From: Plenodomus lindquistii
Lineage: Eukaryota > Ascomycota > Dothideomycetes > Pleosporales > Leptosphaeriaceae
DNA length: 64,000 bases
Direction of reading: 5' to 3'
Assembly (NCBI GenBank): GCA_025504975.1
Contig: JANUWI010000014.1
Location: forward strand, 434,001-498,000
The notes beneath the pieces are model-generated. The model was not told the origin of the DNA and ran no database searches. It saw nothing but the letters and a program-made list of their open reading frames with translations. This document shows positions 43,472-53,782 of the stretch, in pieces (position 1 is the stretch's first letter; each line of letters starts with the position of its first letter). The position numbers were made by a program, and so were the translations under genes.

Positions 43472-46234
43472 ATGACTTCATTCGACGCCTACACCGACCG
43501 AGCGGCCAAGGCTCTTGCAGACAGCTTCGATCTAGCTAAGAGCTATGCGCACTCGCAACTCACACCCATCCACCTCGCCGTCTCCCTCATAGATCCTCCC
43601 AAAGACCTCGCCAATCAGATCGACGTACCGCCGCCGCCGCTGTTCAAGCAAGTCCTCGAACGCGCCAATGGCGACGCACAACTCTTCGAGCGCAACCTCA
43701 AGAAGGCGCTGGTACGGCTGCCAAGCCAAGATCCACCGCCAGAGCGCACCTCACCCTCACCTGCCATGGCAAAGGTGCTGCGCGCTGCTGAGGAGTTGAG
43801 CAAGACGCAGAAGGACAGCTTCATTGCAGTCGACCATCTCATCTCATCACTATGCCAGGACGCCTCAATAACGCGCGCCCTCGCCGAGTCGAATGTACCA
43901 AACACGAAGCAAATCGACAACGCTATCCAGGCATTGCGGGGTACTAAGCGGGTTGACTCGAAAACTGCAGATGCCGAGGAGGAAAATGAGAACCTCAAGA
44001 AGTTCACAATCGACATGACAGCCATGGCACGAGAAGGCAAGATTGACCCAGTCATTGGTCGCGAGGAAGAGACACGACGAGTCATCCGAATCTTGACGCG
44101 GCGAACCAAGAACAACCCAGTTCTCATTGGAGAGCCCGGTGTCGGTAAGACCACAGTCGTTGAAGGTCTTGCCCGCCGAATCGTCGATGCGGATGTTCCC
44201 GCCAATCTTGCGGCCTGCAAGTTGCTTTCCCTCGATGTTGGCGCACTCGTCGCTGGCAGCAAGTACCGTGGAGAATTTGAGGACCGTATGAAGGGTGTGC
44301 TGAAAGAGATTGAGGAGTCCAAGGAGATGATAGTGTTGTTCGTGGACGAAATCCATCTGCTTATGGGCGCCGGTTCTTCGGGAGAAGGTGGCATGGACGC
44401 TGCCAACTTGTTGAAGCCCATGCTGGCCCGTGGACAGCTTCACTGTATCGGTGCTACGACCCTTGGAGAATACAGGAAGTACATTGAGAAGGATGCTGCT
44501 TTCGAACGCCGTTTCCAACAGGTTCTGGTCAAGGAGCCTTCAATCCCCGAAACCATCTCGATTCTTCGTGGTCTCAAAGAGCGTTATGAGACACATCACG
44601 GTGTTACCATCATGGACGGTGCTATCGTCTCTTCTGCAACGCTAGCGGCGCGCTACCTCACTCAGCGTCGCCTACCCGATTCTGCTGTTGATCTCATCGA
44701 CGAGGCCGCAGCAGCAGTCCGCGTTACCCGAGAATCACAACCCGAAGCACTGGATAACCTCGAGCGGAGACACAGGCAACTACAAATCGAGATCCACGCT
44801 CTTGCTCGAGAGAAGGACGAAGCATCACAAGTCCGACTCAAGGAAGCACGTGCGGAAGCCGCCAACATTGAAGAAGAGCTGAAGCCTTTGCGTGAGATGT
44901 ACGAGCGCGAGAAGGGCCGTAGCAAGGAGATTCAAGAACAGAAGCTCAAGCTCGAAGGTCTCAAGACTAAGCTTGCCGAGGCTGATCGTACACGCGACAT
45001 CCAAACCGCTTCAGATCTCAAATACTACGCCATTCCGGACGTCGAGCAACGCATAGCTGAGCTTGAGCGAGATAAAGCACGTGCGGACCAAGAGATGTGG
45101 GCGCACCAGGCCAGTGGAGGTGGTGAAGCACTTATGAGCGACTCTGTTGGACCAGACCAGATCAACGAGATTGTCGCGCGCTGGACTGGTATCCCCGTCA
45201 CTCGACTCAAGACGACTGAGAAGGACAAGCTGCTCAACATGGAGCGGCACCTCAGCCACGTCGTTGTCGGCCAGCGAGAAGCTGTCGGATCAGTCTCCAA
45301 CGCTATTCGACTCCAGCGCTCTGGTCTTGCCAACCCTAACCAGCCACCCAGTTTCCTCTTCTGTGGTCCTTCTGGTACGGGTAAGACGCTTCTCACCAAG
45401 GCTCTTGCCGAGTTCCTCTTCGACGATGCAAAGGCCATGATCCGTTTCGATATGTCTGAATACCAAGAGCGTCACTCTCTGAGCAGGATGATCGGTGCAC
45501 CACCCGGCTATGTTGGTCACGACGCAGGTGGTCAGCTTACCGAAGCTCTTCGTCGCAAGCCCTTCTCTATCCTTCTGTTCGATGAGGTCGAGAAGGCTGC
45601 CAAGGAAGTCCTTACTGTACTCTTGCAGCTTATGGACGATGGTCGCATTACCGATGGACAAGGCAGAGTCGTTGACGCGAAGAACTGCATTGTCGTCATG
45701 ACATCCAATTTGGGTGCCGAGCATCTGTCGCGCCCCCAGGGTCCTGACGGCAAGATTGACCCCACCACCAAGGAGATGGTCATGGGCGCACTACGCAACT
45801 GGTTCCTTCCCGAATTCCTCAACCGTATCTCGTCCATCGTCATCTTCAACCGTCTCACGAAGCGCGAAATCCGCAAGATTGTCGATGTGCGACTCATGGA
45901 AATCCAGAAGCGTCTCAATGCCAACGGCCGCAATGTGCGCATCGAGATGACGAACGAAGTTCGCGATTACCTTGGTTCGGCTGGATACTCGCCAGCATAC
46001 GGAGCTCGTCCTCTTGCTCGACTCATCGAGAAGGAGGTGCTCAACCGCATGGCTGTGCTCATTCTTCGCGGCGCCATCAAGGATGGTGAGACTGCACGAG
46101 TTGTGCTTGATGACGGACACATCTTGGTCCTGCCCAACCACACTGATAGCGAAGATGATTCGGAGATGTATGACGAGTCTGATGCTATGGCTGAGTTAGA
46201 TGATGATGATGCTGGTATGGATCTTTACGATTAA
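43472..46234 (+). CDS. HSP104: Heat shock protein 104, ClpB-type disaggregase
   Basis: A single uninterrupted exon of 920 residues. The N-terminal Clp repeat domain (1-150) is followed by AAA1 with Walker A GEPGVGKT (220-227) and Walker B VLFVDEIHLLMGAG, then the M-domain coiled coil (about 410-530) and AAA2 with Walker A GPSGTGKT (about 631-638) and Walker B LLFDEVEKA. The hexamer threads aggregated proteins through its pore with Hsp70/Hsp40 help, in cytosol and nucleus. The C-terminus is acidic (SEDDSEMYDESDAMAELDDD) and ends GMDLYD. Lack of introns suits a heat-induced gene. It borders the repeat-bounded block on its 3' side. Confidence 0.97.
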   Translation: MTSFDAYTDRAAKALADSFDLAKSYAHSQLTPIHLAVSLIDPPKDLANQIDVPPPPLFKQVLERANGDAQLFERNLKKALVRLPSQDPPPERTSPSPAMAKVLRAAEELSKTQKDSFIAVDHLISSLCQDASITRALAESNVPNTKQIDNAIQALRGTKRVDSKTADAEEENENLKKFTIDMTAMAREGKIDPVIGREEETRRVIRILTRRTKNNPVLIGEPGVGKTTVVEGLARRIVDADVPANLAACKLLSLDVGALVAGSKYRGEFEDRMKGVLKEIEESKEMIVLFVDEIHLLMGAGSSGEGGMDAANLLKPMLARGQLHCIGATTLGEYRKYIEKDAAFERRFQQVLVKEPSIPETISILRGLKERYETHHGVTIMDGAIVSSATLAARYLTQRRLPDSAVDLIDEAAAAVRVTRESQPEALDNLERRHRQLQIEIHALAREKDEASQVRLKEARAEAANIEEELKPLREMYEREKGRSKEIQEQKLKLEGLKTKLAEADRTRDIQTASDLKYYAIPDVEQRIAELERDKARADQEMWAHQASGGGEALMSDSVGPDQINEIVARWTGIPVTRLKTTEKDKLLNMERHLSHVVVGQREAVGSVSNAIRLQRSGLANPNQPPSFLFCGPSGTGKTLLTKALAEFLFDDAKAMIRFDMSEYQERHSLSRMIGAPPGYVGHDAGGQLTEALRRKPFSILLFDEVEKAAKEVLTVLLQLMDDGRITDGQGRVVDAKNCIVVMTSNLGAEHLSRPQGPDGKIDPTTKEMVMGALRNWFLPEFLNRISSIVIFNRLTKREIRKIVDVRLMEIQKRLNANGRNVRIEMTNEVRDYLGSAGYSPAYGARPLARLIEKEVLNRMAVLILRGAIKDGETARVVLDDGHILVLPNHTDSEDDSEMYDESDAMAELDDDDAGMDLYD

Positions 46235-46523
46235 ACGACAAATGACGAGAGTTGAACGCATTCGAGTGGATGATTGACTGGGTGGCATGGCATGTACTAG
46301 GCGTTCTGGCGTATAATTTGGGACGAATAGGTGCTGTAGGCATCGCATTACATGATGAATTATGTATGCATGATGAATGAATGGAAGCGAAAAGTATTCG
46401 CGGGTTAGGCCAGTGTCATTAGTTCGGTTACATACATGTACATAGATAATTGAACATGTCAACAGATTGAAGTTCAAATCTTCTCTCAGTGCATATGTCA
46501 GCAGCATAAGTCCCTAACGAAGT
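46235..46523. other. HSP104 3' flank
   Basis: Presumed 3' UTR and spacer up to the left inverted repeat. Just under 300 bp, with no gene. Confidence 0.5.
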
Positions 46524-46755
46524 AACCTCCCTCCCTACGGGTAGAACATCCCACCGCGCAGAACCATGGAAATCTTCAAGCAATACCACGCTTCGAGCCA
46601 CTGTCCTATAAAACTTAAGCAAGAACAGTAATATACCTAAGTAAGAACACAACCTATTACTAGGATTAAACTGTAAAATTACAGCAGTCTTGCGTATGCT
46701 TACAGACATATCTTTAATACTGTAGGAGACTTTAACAATGATGCACCCCTGTTCT
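46524..46755 (+). repeat. Left inverted repeat of the 46.5-53 kb block
   Basis: This segment matches, in reverse complement, 52746-52976. Exact shared blocks are GGTAGAACATCCC (46540-46552), CGCAGAACCA and, exactly 200 bp further in, GATGCACCCCTG (46740-46751), at the same distance as on the right. AAAATTACAGCA lies about 135 bp in on both sides. The copies have diverged, mostly by transitions. They look like the degenerate ends of a transposable element. Confidence 0.7.
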
Positions 46756-47189
46756 CTTGTTAGACTCTGCTATGGTCGCTAATTTGGAGGCTCTAGAGTA
46801 CGATCTACTGTGTTAAAGTATGCCTTGCAAAGTGTAAAGACCTGCAGCGACTAAGAATATCTGCTCTAGATTTATCTACAGAGACGTGCAGGCCTCCCCT
46901 ACTTGCGCAAGGATTTTTAGCACGCTAAGAAAGCCTGTACTTTACACTAAGCGGCCTGCATTATACACCTGCCTCTATGCCTAAGATGCTCTAGCTGTAG
47001 CGCATGCTTTTCAAAGCTTCTCTGCACGCGCACTGCGCCTTCTTGCTATTTTTAGAGATTGAGAGTAAGCAGCGCGAGGGTAACACCCTTGTCAGCTTCT
47101 TACTCAAGCCCGCCCTCCTCTCATCACCTACGCCGACATAGACCCAGCCAGCTGAGCGCTAGTGCAGACCTTGCCTGCAGGCGTGCGTA
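46756..47189. other. Degenerate element interior
   Basis: AT- and TA-rich sequence without frames, between the left repeat and the transposase remnant. Many TAG/TAA triplets occur in all frames, consistent with RIP. Confidence 0.4.
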
Positions 47190-48801
47190 ATATGTATGCT
47201 GCTCAATTAGAACACAGTAATGTTCCAATCTCTACCCTTATTTATCGCCGCAACAGCTAACGCTCGCGCGAGGAGCAGGCGCAGCGCCAGCAGTACCTCA
47301 GTTAAAAGGAGGAGAAAGCTCTAGTCCAGTTCTTGCTGCTAATGTCTAACCTTAGCTACCTAGTGCAGATCATGTTTATACGCCTTCTAGCTTGTAGTAT
47401 AGCTTGTCAGCGGTCTATAAAGACGCAACTAATTAAGCCCCCGGGCAAGAATTGGCTAGAAGCCTTCGCAGAGCGTTACCTAGAGCTACAAGCGAGAAAA
47501 GTCAAGTTAATAGATTGGAAACGTCACAAGAATAACGTATATAGCAAGATATTCGAGTGGTTCGATATAATCGGACAGGTGCTGCAGGACCTAGCTGTCT
47601 TGCTAGAGAACGTGTACAACATGGACGAAACGGGCGTCATGCTAAGCATGCTTGGCTCGGTTAAAGTCCTGGTAGGTAAGGATGACCGACGGAACTATAG
47701 AGGTGGGGGCGTAAAGCGGACGATGGTTACCGCAGTCGAATGCGTGAGTGCAGATGGCAGGGCGCTGCTGCCACTCATTATATGGCCCGCTTTAACTCAT
47801 CGCAGCAACTGGACTACCTACAAGACCCTGGGGTGGCATTATGCGCACTCGGAGAACGGCTACAATGACTCCAAGATCAACTTGGAGTAGCTCACACGCG
47901 TATTTGATCCTCAAACCAGAGCACGAGCTAACAGGAAGCCACGTGTGCTAATCTGCGATGGCTTTGGAAGTCATGAAACACTTGAGATCCTAGCGTTCTG
48001 TCTTACTAACATCATCCTGTGTCGTCTGCCCTCCCACACATCTCACAAGCTACAGCCCTGCGATGTCGGCCCTTTCGCACCCTTGAAGACAGCGTATCGT
48101 GACCAGGTCGAACGACTCAACCGGGGAGGCATAGATATAGTCGGCAAAGAACATTTTACCTATCTGTACAGTCCTGCTAGAGATACAGCATTGACCAAAA
48201 GGAACATCAGAGCTGGATGGGCTGCGACCGGTCTGTACCCTTTTAACCCGGAAAGAGTGCTGAAAGATATCCCGAGACCTCCAGTTGAGGTCATCATCCC
48301 GGAAGCCACCCTTGCGAGCACCAGTGCGGCTGATATAGTGCTTCAAACACCCATCACACCGGTGACGCCGGTGACAGCGGAAGCGCTTACATCCTTGCAC
48401 GACGTGATTAAACAAGACACTAGCATGCCTGACGAGACAAGGGATCGCATACAGAAACTCGCAAATGCTGCTCAGATCTCGTTCGCCGAGCGAGCCCTCC
48501 TAAAGGACCGCAACCGTTTCTCTTCAAGATCAACAACGAAGCTAAGGCTCGTAGGTCGACCAGATCCATCGTGCTAGGAAAGGCGAAAGTAATGAGTTTT
48601 GAGGACCTAGAAGAGGCGAAGGTGAGACGTGCGGAAAAGGACAAGGCTGCAGCACAGAAGGGACAGCGTGGTCGCAAGCGCAAGGAACTAGCGTCAGAAG
48701 CTCTACCGCCATCAAATAAAGTAGCGCGAACTAGCGGGGTGATAGCATCAGACAACAGTCCAGCAACCTCATGGAGAATCCCGGTTGCGAAAATGTACTA
48801 G
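47190..48801 (+). pseudogene. Dead pogo-type DDE transposase
   Basis: One continuous reading frame is interrupted by TAA at 47258-47260, TAA at 47303-47305 and TAG at 47888-47890, then a frameshift near 48510, after which the last frame ends at 48801. The protein parts are typical of fungal pogo/Fot1-like transposases: GKNWLEAFAERYLELQARKV, VYNMDETGVMLSMLGSVKVL (first Asp), PRVLICDGFGSHETLEIL (second Asp), SHKLQPCDVGPFAPLKTAYR (third Asp) and the basic C-terminal coil. Each stop is what CAA or TGG becomes by C-to-T (or its complement) in a CpA context. It cannot encode a working transposase. Its own terminal repeats were not identified. Confidence 0.88.
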
Positions 48802-49097
48802 CACTCTACATAGTTCAGATATACGTTTGTCAGAAATCTTCTAGACATGCAAATTAAATCCTTAGGCCTTCGCGATTAAGTAGAGTACTATACAGCTCTT
48901 GAGGCCTTTTTTGAAGATTTACGACATGTATAGATCACTGTCGAGTCGCAATGGCTATGCTTACGTGTATTCTCAGACCTTAGCTCTAAAATACAGCCTT
49001 TGAAGCGCCTGACTGCCTAAGGCATGTCAAAGCGTTGCATCAAGAAACGCTGCTAAGAATACACGACATAGGAATGTTGCAAGAGAAAGAATAGAAT
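48802..49097. other. Spacer between transposase remnant and receptor gene
   Basis: About 300 bp of AT-rich, TA-rich sequence. No frame or repeat was recognised. Confidence 0.4.
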
Positions 49098-52000
49098 TTA
49101 TTCTTTATGCAAAATCATATAGCGTAACCAGCCCTCCGATGCTAGCCGATCAGGGTAAGTCTCTGCGAGCGTATCGTCTTATACCTTAACTACATGCTCT
49201 AGCAGCCTCACAGCATCCTTAATCTGTCCGTTCGCCCAGTAGGAAACACCAAGCTGATGCTGCGACGCTAGCCGTTAAGGGTAAGTCTCTGCGAGTGTAC
49301 TGTCTCGCACCTTGACTACATGCTCTAGCAGCCTCACAGCATCCTTAATCTGTCCGTTCGCCCAGTAGGAAACACTAAGCTGATGCTGCGACGCTAGCCG
49401 TTAAGGGTGAGTCTCTGCAAGTGTACTATCTCGCACCTTAACTACATGCTCTAGCAGCCTTACAGCATCCTTAATCTGTCCGTTCGCCTAGTAGGAAACA
49501 CTAAGCTAATGCTGCGACGCTAGCCGATCAGGGTGAGTCTCTGCGAGTGTACTGTCTCGCACCTTGACTACGTGCTCTAGCAGCCTCATAGCATCCTCAA
49601 TCTGTCCATTCGCCCAGTAGGAAACACCAAGCTGATGCTGCGACGCTAGCCAATCAGGGTGAGTCTCTGCGAGTGTACTGTCTCGCACCTTGACTACGTG
49701 CTCTAGCAGCCTTATAGCATCCTCGATCTGTCCGTTCGCCCAGTAGGAAACACCAAGCTAATGCTGCGACGCTAGCCGTTGAGGGTGAGTCTCTGCAAGT
49801 GTACTGTCTTGCACCTTAACTACATGCTCTAGCAGCCTCACAGCATCCTCGATCTGTCCGTTCGCCTGGTAGGAAACACTAAGCTGATGCTGCGACGCTA
49901 GCCGATTAGGGTGAGTCTCTGCGAGCGTATCGTCTTGTACCTTGACTACGTGCTCTAGCAGCCTCACAGCATCCTCGATCTGTCCGTTCGCCTGGTAGGA
50001 AACACTAAGCGCATGCTGCGACGCTAGCCGATCTGGATCATCTTCGTCCAGCCCCTCTCTGCAACGTAGGCACTCCTCTAGCCATCTCACTGCTTCTGGA
50101 ACTCTACCGTCGAGATTTAGGCATCGTCCCACCCAAAAACTCAGTCTGGCTCTGCTTTGAACCTCAACAGATGTTTTTGTATCGAGTAGTCGCAGTGCGT
50201 GCGGCATGTATGCTCTCCATACAGCCTGGTTGGCAAAGTCGTCGCTCGGAAAAACCTCGGCAATATGTGCCAGAGCCTGCTGCATCACATCTGCAGTACT
50301 GCCATACTTGTCTACCCAGACTCTAGTAGCCAGATGCACAAGTCGATGCAGGTCGTACCATTCTTCTCCTCCATCGACCTCACTAGTATTGTCGCCTTCA
50401 CGCCTCGACACAAAAGAGTATCCGCAGAGCGTGCCAATAGCCTCTTCTAATCGCAAGAGCGATTGCAGCTTCGGTAGCAGCGACTGCGGTATTGCCTTCC
50501 ACTCGATGCACGACATGAACGCTAGCAGGTCTGCTGCCACCGCATCGCGCTCTCGAAGCTGACTGAACGACACTATCCACGTCGAAGCCACTGCGTTCGC
50601 CGAGCCCTTGTAGCGTGTTTGGTCGCGGAACTCTTTGCTCATCAGACTAATAGTGTCTTGCTCTGTGTGCCTTAGCAGCCGCAGATACTTTGTGATGGTT
50701 GTTCTGTTCATGTTCAGGTACGCAGCAGCCTGGGCGATGGCCAAAGGGAGGAACGCCAACTCGTCTAGTAGTTCTTCTACCGCTTCGCAGTCCTCGGTGA
50801 GACTTTTTCTTATTAAAGACTTCTCCAAGAAGTTCGTGGCGTCTGGTTTGCTCATGGACCCCAACTCTAGAACGTCGCCTCGTGTCAACGACACGGCTAG
50901 CTCTTGCACTCGTGTAGTGAACACAGTTATGCCCCTCTCGCTCTCTGGTAGGTAGTCGATGATGCCCGGAGCATGCTCGGTGCCATACAAGATGTCGTGG
51001 TCATCTGCATTATCGAGCACAAGCAGCCACGGTCCAGCCTGATCCGCACTCAGATGCTCCTTCACCAGCTCTTTTGCATTATCTTCGCCCGTCTCCACCT
51101 GATTGATGTGCAAAGCAGCAGCGACAGCCACACAAGCTTGCTCGTAGCTCTCTATGCTGAGTGCAGGCATCCAGAAGATCGAGACGGCTGACATAGTCTC
51201 TCTGACTGTGTATGCAAACCGCAAGGCTAGCTGTGTCTTCCCAGCCCCACCGAGTCCCACAATCGACATCTTTTGGCAGCCTGTGCCCCCCAGTAGCGTC
51301 TGACTGAGTACCTCGAGCTCTTCTCTCCTTCCGACGAAGTATCGGTTCTTAGGAAACGGTATGTAGTACGAGGGATGGTGGACAGCTGGCAGGTCAGCGC
51401 AAACGGATCAGACATACAAAAAACTGACTATCTGGCTGCCTTTGTACGTACCAGGTAACGCATTTAGCTGGGACAACTCCTGCGAGTCTTCCGCGATCGC
51501 TTTTCGTAGCCTACTAAAAGCATTGATCTCGCCTTCGCCATAGTTGAGGAACGTGAAGACGCCAAAGATACCCAGCAACGAGTACGCCTTGTCCTCTTCG
51601 CGCGTAGTTTGACGATTGCTTGACCAAGATAGGCGTTGCTCTACGCTGAAGGTATCCAATGAGACTCCTGCAAGAGCAGGGCAGGGGATACTTGTGATCT
51701 CGCAGATGAGTTGTTTGAGGTTGTATCGGTCTCCTAGATGCGTCCAGTCTCTAGCGTAGAAGCTTACAACGCGCGGAGCAAGCAGCTCTTGGAGCGTCCA
51801 ACCTCGAGTAAACCACCTGCTTCGCCGAAACTCCCCTTCCCAAGCGGGCATGTTAGGTACACGATTCGTCGCTGGCTCAGCGTTGAGCACATCCGTCAGA
51901 AGAACGTAGCATCGAATCGCCTCCTGATACCAGCGAAACATGGAGTTAATCGCATGCTGAAGCTCGACATGATCTGCCTTGTTGATGCAGCACGTATCCA

Positions 52001-52226
52001 CCCAGAAATACCGCAGGCCGTCCCCCTGGGCCTGTTGTGCGCAGAAGCGGATCTTGTCGAAGCCAGCCTTGTCACGTCCAAGACCACTTTTAAACTCGTC
52101 GAAGGTGACTTCCTGACCAGCCTGCCACGTGTGCGAGAGTATAGCGTAGGCGGGCACATTGCCGGCGCCTATTAAGTCCTTCGTAAGCGCGATCGTGCCG
52201 TCATGTTGTATCTCAAGCAGTCGCAT
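49098..52226 (-). CDS. HET-NB-ARC-TPR receptor gene, TPR end broken by stops
   Basis: Exon 1 (52226-51452) and exon 2 (from 51385) are joined across a 66-nt GT-AG intron (51451-51386). The HET domain occupies residues 1-260 (MRLLEIQHDG, YAILSHTWQAG, YFWVDTCCINKA, RSRWFTRGWTLQELLAP, LLGIFGVF). NB-ARC follows with Walker A GLGGAGKTQLAL, Walker B WLLVLDNADD, VFTTRVQELA and LAFLPLAIAQAAAYL. Kinesin-light-chain-type TPRs of 42 residues come last. The first stop in frame is at 49758-49760, giving 800 residues with about three TPRs. The frame then continues through more repeats, with stops at 49506, 49488, 49401 and 49275, to an original end at 49098 (1,020 codons). Such proteins sense non-self and fire the HET domain. 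The truncated product may still work. Confidence 0.88.
49144..50025 (-). repeat. Seven tandem 126-bp TPR repeats
   Basis: Units begin at 49144, 49270, 49396, 49522, 49648, 49774 and 49900, with no length variation, and encode 42 residues each (pattern HPxRLASQHQLxVSYxANGQ, then IEDAVRLLEHVVKVxD). Copies differ at only a handful of sites, mostly C-to-T or G-to-A in CpA/TpG context, which created the five stops listed with the gene. Near identity of neighbouring units implies recent amplification or ongoing homogenisation. Confidence 0.95.
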
Positions 52227-52745
52227 GTTGTGAAGGAGGAGTTTTAGTCCTTGCTTGCATCAGGCTGGACAGCATGGAAGAGCGGCAGCCTATCAAGCTG
52301 TTGGATCGATCTTTTGCGCTCTCGCGTGCCGCCGTTAACGTTGATGGACGCGGGTAGGTGGATGTTCACACATGGAGAAAAGAGTAGGTTGCCTTGCTTT
52401 GCTAAGCATCGGGGCAGGCTATAACGGGCGTTGACCTGTGGGTGCGCCAGGAAGACGACCGTTGGGCAAGACATGACGTGGCTAAAGATAGCCAGCACGC
52501 GCCACAGCCTAGGCTTTCTTAGCATAACATAGATGTACAATACAGACTGCTAAGCGTATAAAACCCCGCTATGTAAGCGCGTCCAGTCCCCGCGTTAAAA
52601 CACAAGATCCTATCTGCGAATGCGGACAAACCTAGAGTGTATATAAATAGAGGCTGCACATTATTAAACTTCGTCCAGTTCTTTTTAATGTAATAGGACA
52701 TGGATCAAATGCTCTAAAGGTACGATAGTCGTGCTTGTTAGTGGT
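52227..52745. promoter_or_regulatory. Upstream region of the receptor gene
   Basis: About 520 bp between the receptor ATG and the right inverted repeat, so it carries the receptor promoter if the gene is transcribed. On the minus strand, ATATAAAT near 52641-52648 is a TATA-like candidate. No gene is supported. Confidence 0.4.
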
Positions 52746-52976
52746 AGAGCAGGGGTGCATCGTCGTTAGAGCTTCTAAAGCTAAAGACAGATTGCCTAGA
52801 AGCAAAACCAGCAATGCTGTATTTTTTGTATTAAAGATACACAGTAGACAAAGACACGCTAGGAGTGCAGTTTCAGGCTAGCTCAGTCTTTATTAGAGGA
52901 TGAGGTCGAGTCGGTGGTGCTTGAACGATGTTCGTGGTTCTGCGAGGCGGGATGTTCTACCAACAGGGAGGGAGGT
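52746..52976 (-). repeat. Right inverted repeat of the 46.5-53 kb block
   Basis: Reverse-complement partner of 46524-46755. It contains GGGATGTTCTACC (52949-52961) and CAGGGGTGCATC (52750-52761), spaced exactly as in the left copy. The dinucleotide TA occurs just outside CCTCCCTCCC on both ends, compatible with a TA target site, but one base of misfit prevents a firm call. Confidence 0.7.
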
Positions 52977-53080
52977 ATACCGACTTGCGCAATCCAAGGA
53001 CTAAATCCAGTCATGCGCCAATATCATCCCAGGACAGCTGTTGATCTCATACCACCATCAATCGCCAACGCACAATTCGC

Positions 53081-53782
53081 CTACTGTGGCACAGTCCCCA
53101 TCTCCAAACCCTCCTTCCTCCTCTGCCTATTCGCCACCTTATCCGCCAACCACGTCACAACCGTCGCTCCCAACCCAACACACAACAGCAAAAACACCGT
53201 CAAAGTCCCCCAAAGCGCAAACCTGCTCTCCTTGCACAAGCTCCCAAAGTTGCTGTTCCCCATGCCGCTCGGCATAGCCATATCCTGTGGCACAGGGCTC
53301 GAGGTATCATACTTGCAGGTCCAGGTTTGGATTGTGTCGATTTGCGGGGTATTGTTGTTGAGGATTTGTGCGTAGATTGTTGTGATGAGGGTTATGAGGA
53401 GGGAAGGAAGGAGAGTGGCGAGGGAGAGGAGGGCACGGAGAGTGTGTTTTTGTTTGAGGGCGAGCTGGGGATGTGGTGTTAGTTTTGTGTTTCAGGATGT
53501 GTGAAGGTGGTGAGAAGGGCATACCTGAGGAACAAACGAAGCGATCAAGAACCCGCCGCAGAGAACCAACGTGACGACTGATGATGCGATGAGGGCTTTT
53601 GTGCCGTGGGTGTCGAAGTGCTGGGGCCAGAGAGGCAACCACCATGGGTTTGTGGTTTTTTGCTTATTGAAGACATCGAGGGTGTGTGCGGAGGTTCCTA
53701 GAATGGCGATGCTGAGGACGACCACGAGGCCTGTGATGATGGCCTGGGCTAGGTGGAAGGGAGCAGGGTTGATCTTCATCAT
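53081..53782 (-). CDS. Four-TM membrane protein, unknown
   Basis: Two exons, 53782-53525 and 53464-53081, give 213 residues; the intron is 60 nt, GT-AG. Four hydrophobic segments are evident: AIITGLVVVLSIAILGTSAH, ALIASSVVTLVLCGGFLIAS, ALLSLATLLPSLLITLITTI and ALWGTLTVFLLLCVGLGATV. There is a lumenal loop with Cys before the last one and a basic cytosolic tail (KVANRQRRKEG). The layout recalls MARVEL-like tetraspan proteins of fungi, but I do not see a defining motif. ATG codons at 53782 and 53779 are both possible. Confidence 0.7.

Noticed and set aside
49144..50025. Regular repeats that could suggest a CRISPR-like array
   Set aside because: Units are contiguous 126-bp coding repeats (TPRs) with no unique spacers, in a eukaryotic genome.
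53041..53375. Plus-strand frames of 78 and 153 codons near the four-TM gene
   Set aside because: They lie antisense to the second exon of a gene with four clear membrane segments and good splice sites.
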